In this document: positions 16,084-19,277 of the stretch, one piece after another
Numbering within the stretch: position 1 is the first letter of the stretch
Layout of the letters: each line of letters opens with the position of its first letter
DNA from: Bacteroidales bacterium
Lineage (GTDB): Bacteria; Bacteroidota; Bacteroidia; Bacteroidales; UBA7960
NCBI GenBank assembly: GCA_003555385.1
Contig: PWHO01000305.1
Span: forward strand, 1-19,277
Length of the DNA: 19,277 nucleotides
Reading direction: 5' to 3'
Program-made: the position numbers and the translations under genes
The notes under the pieces: model-generated
Database searches by the model: none
What the model saw: only the letters and a program-made list of their open reading frames with translations
Told to the model about the DNA's origin: nothing

Positions 16084-16521
16084 ATGTTAACAGCAAATAT
16101 CCAGACAGAAAAAGGCAACATGAAGGTGCAGTTTTACAAAAAAGATGCACCCAATACAGTGAAAAACTTTGTGGATCTTTCCCGTAAAGGGTTCTATGAC
16201 GGTTTGACCTTTCATAGGGTGATACCCGATTTCGTGATTCAGGGAGGATGTCCGGACGGAACCGGCATGGGAGGTCCCGGTTATACCATTGATTGTGAAA
16301 CCGACGGCGGCAACCAGTATCACGACCGTGGTGTGTTGTCTATGGCCCACGCGGGCCGAAACACCGGCGGGTCGCAATTTTTTGTCTGCCACAGCCGCAC
16401 CAATACCGCCCACCTGGATGGCAACCACACCTGTTTCGGCAAGGTGGTGGAAGGTCTGGAGGTCATTGATGACATCCGCCAGGGCGATAAAATTGAGAAG
16501 ATCACCGTGAGTGAAGAATAG
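16084..16521 (+). CDS. Peptidylprolyl isomerase, cyclophilin type
   Basis: A compact 145-residue cyclophilin that catalyses cis-trans isomerisation at proline. The core motif FHRVIPDFVIQGG (residues 43-55) supplies the catalytic Arg45, Phe50 and Gln53. GGSQFFVCHS (95-104) and LDGNHTCFGKVVEG (111-124) complete the active site. The residue that is Trp121 in human cyclophilin A, the cyclosporin contact just before LDG, is His110 here, which is common in bacterial forms. There is no signal peptide, so the product should be cytosolic. The gene follows the lipoprotein gene by 16 bp, and a strong terminator starts 50 bp after its stop. Confidence 0.95.
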   Translation: MLTANIQTEKGNMKVQFYKKDAPNTVKNFVDLSRKGFYDGLTFHRVIPDFVIQGGCPDGTGMGGPGYTIDCETDGGNQYHDRGVLSMAHAGRNTGGSQFFVCHSRTNTAHLDGNHTCFGKVVEGLEVIDDIRQGDKIEKITVSEE

Positions 16522-16571
16522 GTCAGTGAATTATTGACCTTGGCCGTGGCGCAACGGAACACCGAAACAAA

Positions 16572-16605
16572 AAAAACGGATTGGTTTCAACACCAATCCG
16601 TTTTT
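16572..16605. terminator. Bidirectional intrinsic terminator between cyclophilin and groEL
   Basis: A perfect 14-bp inverted repeat is present: AAAAACGGATTGGT (16572-16585) pairs with ACCAATCCGTTTTT (16592-16605) around a 6-nt loop. It has an A-run on one side and a T-run on the other, so it can stop transcripts from both strands, as expected between these convergent genes. Confidence 0.93.
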
Positions 16606-16653
16606 ATTTGGCAGCAACCTTTGGTAAGGCTGCTTATATTGAGGGTTAAATGA

Positions 16654-18294
16654 TTACATCATTCCGCCCATGCCGCCCATACCCGGGTTCATCGGAGGTG
16701 CACCTTCGCCTTTTTCTTCCGGAATGTCAGCCAGCACACATTCTGTGGTCAGCAACATACCTGCGATTGAAGCGGCGTTCTCCAGCGCTACGCGGGTAAC
16801 TTTGGTCGGGTCGATCACACCTGATTCGTAGAGGTTTTCATACTTCTCGGTGCGGGCGTTGAAGCCGAAGTCATCCTTGCCTTCTATAACTTTCTGGATT
16901 ACGATTGATCCTTCTACTCCGGCATTTTCAACGATCATGCGCAATGGCTCCTCAAGGGCCCTGCGTACGATGGCAATGCCTGTGTTTTCATCGGAATTTT
17001 CTCCCTTGAATTTTTCCAGGGCCTTCAGTGAACGGATGTAGGCAATTCCGCCACCGGGCACAATGCCTTCTTCCACGGCTGCGCGTGTGGCATGCAATGC
17101 ATCGTCAAAGCGATCTTTCTTCTCCTTCATTTCCACCTCGCTGGCAGCACCAACGTAAAGAACAGCAACACCGCCTGCCAGTTTGGCCAGACGCTCCTGC
17201 AGCTTCTCTTTGTCATAATCGCTGGTGGTGTTCTCCATCTGCCCTTTGATCTGGTTCACGCGGGCCTTGATGTTTGCTTTGTCACCTTTTCCGCTTACGA
17301 TGGTGGTGTTATCCTTATCGATACTCACTTTCTCAGCGCTACCAAGGTGCGACAGGTCAGCGTTTTCCAGCTTGTAACCCTGCTCTTCACTGATAACGGT
17401 ACCGCCGGTCAGAATGGCGATATCTTCCAGCATGGCTTTTCTGCGGTCGCCGAATCCGGGTGCTTTCACGGCAGCTATCTTCAGTGATCCGCGCAGTTTA
17501 TTCACTACCAGGGTAGCAAGTGCTTCACCATCCACATCTTCTGAAATGATCAGCAGGGGCCTGCCCGATTGTACAACCTTTTCCAGCAGGGGCAGAAGAT
17601 CTTTCATGGTGCTGACCTTCTTGTCATAGATCAGGATGTAGGGATCTTCAAATACGGTTTCCATTTTCTCACTGTCTGTGACGAAATAAGGAGAGATGTA
17701 TCCGCGGTCGAACTGCATTCCTTCAACTATCTCCACGCTGGTTTCTGTCCCTTTGGCTTCTTCGATGGTGATCACACCCTCTTTTTTTACTTTTGCCATC
17801 GCCTGTGCGATCAGCTTGCCAATGGAATGGTCGTTGTTGGCTGAAACAGTGGCTACCTGCTCGATCTTTTCGTTGCTGTCGCCCACCTCTTTCGACTGCT
17901 TGCGCAGGCTTTTCACGACCTCTTCAACGGCCTTTTCGATGCCGCGTTTCAGGTCCATCGGGTTGGCACCTGCAGCCACATTCTTCAGGCCGGTCCGGAT
18001 GATAGACTGTGCCAGGACAGTAGCGGTGGTTGTACCGTCACCAGCCACGTCAGCGGTTTTGCTGGCCACTTCTTTGACCATCTGTGCGCCCATGTTCTCT
18101 ACAGCATCTTCCAGTTCGATTTCTTTGGCTACTGTCACACCATCTTTAGAGATAGTGGGGGCACCAAATTTTCTGTCCATGATCACGTTGCGGCCCTTGG
18201 GTCCCAGCGTTACCTTAACAGCGTCTGAAAGCTGGTCGACTCCTCTCTTCAGTGCGTCTCTTGCTTCCAGGTTGAACGTTATGTTTTTTGCCAT
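16654..18294 (-). CDS. groL: Chaperonin GroEL (Hsp60)
   Basis: This is the 60-kDa subunit of the double-ring ATP-driven folding chamber that works with GroES in the cytosol. Family motifs are all present: LGPKGRNVIMDRKFGAPTIS at the nucleotide site, GDGTTTATVLAQSIIRTG with the catalytic Asp near residue 88, ISPYFVTDSEKMETVFEDPY in the apical region, KAPGFGDRRKAMLEDIAILT, VEEGIVPGGGIAYIRSL, and the Gly-Met tail PGMGGMGGMM. The length of 546 residues is standard. It lies 42 bp downstream of groES on the same strand, the usual groES-groEL operon. The gene ends facing the strong terminator at 16572-16605. Confidence 0.99.
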   Translation of the reverse strand: MAKNITFNLEARDALKRGVDQLSDAVKVTLGPKGRNVIMDRKFGAPTISKDGVTVAKEIELEDAVENMGAQMVKEVASKTADVAGDGTTTATVLAQSIIRTGLKNVAAGANPMDLKRGIEKAVEEVVKSLRKQSKEVGDSNEKIEQVATVSANNDHSIGKLIAQAMAKVKKEGVITIEEAKGTETSVEIVEGMQFDRGYISPYFVTDSEKMETVFEDPYILIYDKKVSTMKDLLPLLEKVVQSGRPLLIISEDVDGEALATLVVNKLRGSLKIAAVKAPGFGDRRKAMLEDIAILTGGTVISEEQGYKLENADLSHLGSAEKVSIDKDNTTIVSGKGDKANIKARVNQIKGQMENTTSDYDKEKLQERLAKLAGGVAVLYVGAASEVEMKEKKDRFDDALHATRAAVEEGIVPGGGIAYIRSLKALEKFKGENSDENTGIAIVRRALEEPLRMIVENAGVEGSIVIQKVIEGKDDFGFNARTEKYENLYESGVIDPTKVTRVALENAASIAGMLLTTECVLADIPEEKGEGAPPMNPGMGGMGGMM

Positions 18295-18336
18295 GATGTT
18301 ATGTTTTTTATTTTATGAAATGATTATTTTCAGTTA

Positions 18337-18615
18337 TTATATAACGGCATAGATGTCTGATTCACGCATGATCAGATAATCTTTCCCTTCCAGCGTCAAT
18401 TCAGTGCCTCCATACTTTCCGTACAACACCTTTTCTCCGACTTTCAGAGTAACAGGAGCATCCTTGGTTCCTTCACCAACCGCTACTACGGTACCCATCT
18501 GGGGTTTTTCCTTTGCAGTGTCGGGGATAATAATACCGCCTGCTGTTTTATCCTCCGCAGGGGCCGGCTCAACCACTACGCGATCAGCTAAAGGTTTGAT
18601 GTTTACTTTTGCCAT
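18337..18615 (-). CDS. groES: Co-chaperonin GroES (Hsp10)
   Basis: The 92-residue lid of the GroEL chamber. It opens with VNIKPLADRVVVEPAPAEDK and continues with TAGGIIIPDTAKEKPQMGTV, the mobile loop whose GGIIIP core docks onto GroEL. VAVGEGTKDAPVTLKVGEKV, YGKYGGTEL and the C-terminal MRESDIYAVI are typical. It is the first gene of the operon. No CIRCE element (TTAGCACTC-N9-GAGTGCTAA) is present upstream, so HrcA control is not supported by the sequence. Confidence 0.98.
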   Translation of the reverse strand: MAKVNIKPLADRVVVEPAPAEDKTAGGIIIPDTAKEKPQMGTVVAVGEGTKDAPVTLKVGEKVLYGKYGGTELTLEGKDYLIMRESDIYAVI

Positions 18616-18760
18616 TTTCTTTTGTTTTACTTGTTAGACAATATGATTTGTTAAGAGATTTACATTGGATAATGCTACGTCGGGGTATTCATATATTGTG
18701 CCAAAGGCCAAAAACCGGGAGTTATCACGTCAAATTTGCATATTTTGCCATGCGGCCATA
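18616..18760 (-). promoter_or_regulatory. groES upstream region (promoter not resolved)
   Basis: These 145 bp between the secG terminator and the groES start must hold the operon promoter. I see no CIRCE repeat and no exact TAnnTTTG box. On the minus strand TTTGGCACAATATATGAATA stands out, but it matches neither a full sigma-54 site (the TTGC -12 part is absent) nor a convincing heat-shock promoter. There is no small ORF or strong hairpin here. Confidence 0.4.
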
Positions 18761-18803
18761 AAAAAAGTGTCAGAACGGTATGCCATTCTGACACTCTTTT
18801 TAT
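18761..18803 (-). terminator. Intrinsic terminator after secG
   Basis: AGTGTCAGAACGG (18766-18778) pairs with CCATTCTGACACT (18783-18795), giving 13 bp with one mismatch and a 4-nt loop. An A-run lies at 18761-18766 and a T-rich run at 18796-18801. On the minus strand it lies about 20 bp after the secG stop and ends in a T-tract, so it closes secG and insulates groES. Confidence 0.9.
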
Positions 18804-18820
18804 GAATCCCTGATCTGTGA

Positions 18821-19201
18821 TTAGTCTTCAATATCCTCCATTCCGGGGATATCCTGAATGTCTTCCACTTCCTCAGGAATTTCCTGGGTGGGAAGCTGTT
18901 GTGCGGGGGGTGCCTCTGTGGCGGGGATCAGGTCACGCACTTCACTTTCCTGCGGAGCACGTGCCACCTCACCGCGGGGGATCACGAAATTTGTTGTCAG
19001 GGTGAGGATCAGCAGCACAATGGCCAGGGTCCAGGTGGTTTTTTCCAGGAAGTCTGTCGTTTTACGCACACCCATAATCTGGTTGCTTGAAGAAAAATTG
19101 GAGGCGAGTCCGCCGCCTTTTGCATTTTGAACCAATACGATCAGCACCAGCAAAATGCAGGTGATCAGGATCAAAACAGATAATAATACGTAAGTACCCA
19201 T
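18821..19201 (-). CDS. secG: Preprotein translocase subunit SecG
   Basis: SecG is the small accessory subunit of the SecYEG protein-export channel in the inner membrane. Two transmembrane helices are visible: residues about 4-25 (VLLSVLILITCILLVLIVLV) and about 57-73 (LAIVLLILTLTTNFVI). Between them is the conserved cytoplasmic loop QNAKGGGLASNFSSSNQIMG, followed by RKTTDFLEKTTW, the family's signature. The last 50 or so residues form an acidic, Pro/Glu-rich tail (TQEIPEEVEDIQDIPGMEDI), longer than the E. coli form, as is frequent in Bacteroidetes. ATG 19201 is the only good start. The 76 bp upstream contain TTACTTTG (19257-19264, minus strand), one mismatch from a -7 box; the rest of the promoter is beyond the window edge. 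Confidence 0.95.
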   Translation of the reverse strand: MGTYVLLSVLILITCILLVLIVLVQNAKGGGLASNFSSSNQIMGVRKTTDFLEKTTWTLAIVLLILTLTTNFVIPRGEVARAPQESEVRDLIPATEAPPAQQLPTQEIPEEVEDIQDIPGMEDIED

Positions 19202-19277
19202 CAGGTTAAAATTTATATTTACTTGGTTTTCCGTTCAATGGATTCAATTTTTTTTGCAAAGTAACTGCTTTTTTCCG

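Noticed and set aside
18686..18704. Sigma-54 promoter upstream of groES (TGGCAC on the minus strand)
   Set aside because: The -12 half (TTGC at the fixed spacing) is missing, and no enhancer-binding activator gene is nearby.

Overview
This window is ordinary core-genome sequence from a Bacteroidetes bacterium, probably the Bacteroidales/Marinilabiliales side (the lineage is inferred from protein style and not tested). Pointers are the long LeuRS with an extra segment after its first catalytic block, the heterodimeric methylmalonyl-CoA mutase, a phosphofructokinase with a mixed-substrate signature, SecG with a long acidic tail, short lipoproteins, almost no Shine-Dalgarno sequences, and -7 boxes of the Bacteroidetes type (TAnnTTTG).

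Layout, left to right. A DivIC/FtsB-like septum initiator runs in from the left edge on + (1-177). Next is a minus-strand block: pfkA followed 21-27 bp later by priA (read right to left), and hutI followed 8 bp later by a THUMP-domain RNA methyltransferase that starts with TTG. A SPOR-domain lipoprotein (-) lies back to back with a GNAT acetyltransferase (+). The two methylmalonyl-CoA mutase genes follow on minus (mutA, then mutB). They are divergent from a plus-strand run of leuS, a DUF3108 periplasmic protein, a small unknown lipoprotein and a cyclophilin. A strong bidirectional terminator (16572-16605) separates this run from the convergent groES-groEL operon. A second terminator (18761-18803) closes secG, the last gene, whose upstream region is cut by the right edge.

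The genes cover replication restart, glycolysis, histidine breakdown, the succinate/propionate interconversion, translation, protein folding and export, and envelope/division functions. They look like neighbouring housekeeping transcription units, not one system. I see no mobile element, phage gene, CRISPR array, tRNA, rRNA or defence-like cassette, and no intergenic gap over 300 bp.

The most unexpected thing is small. Short tandem duplications (units of 19, 17 and 27 bp) sit directly on or against the stop codons of three separate genes (priA, the SPOR lipoprotein and the DUF3108 gene). In the DUF3108 case the unit is a multiple of three and appears to have moved the stop codon upstream. I found no convincing previously undescribed system.
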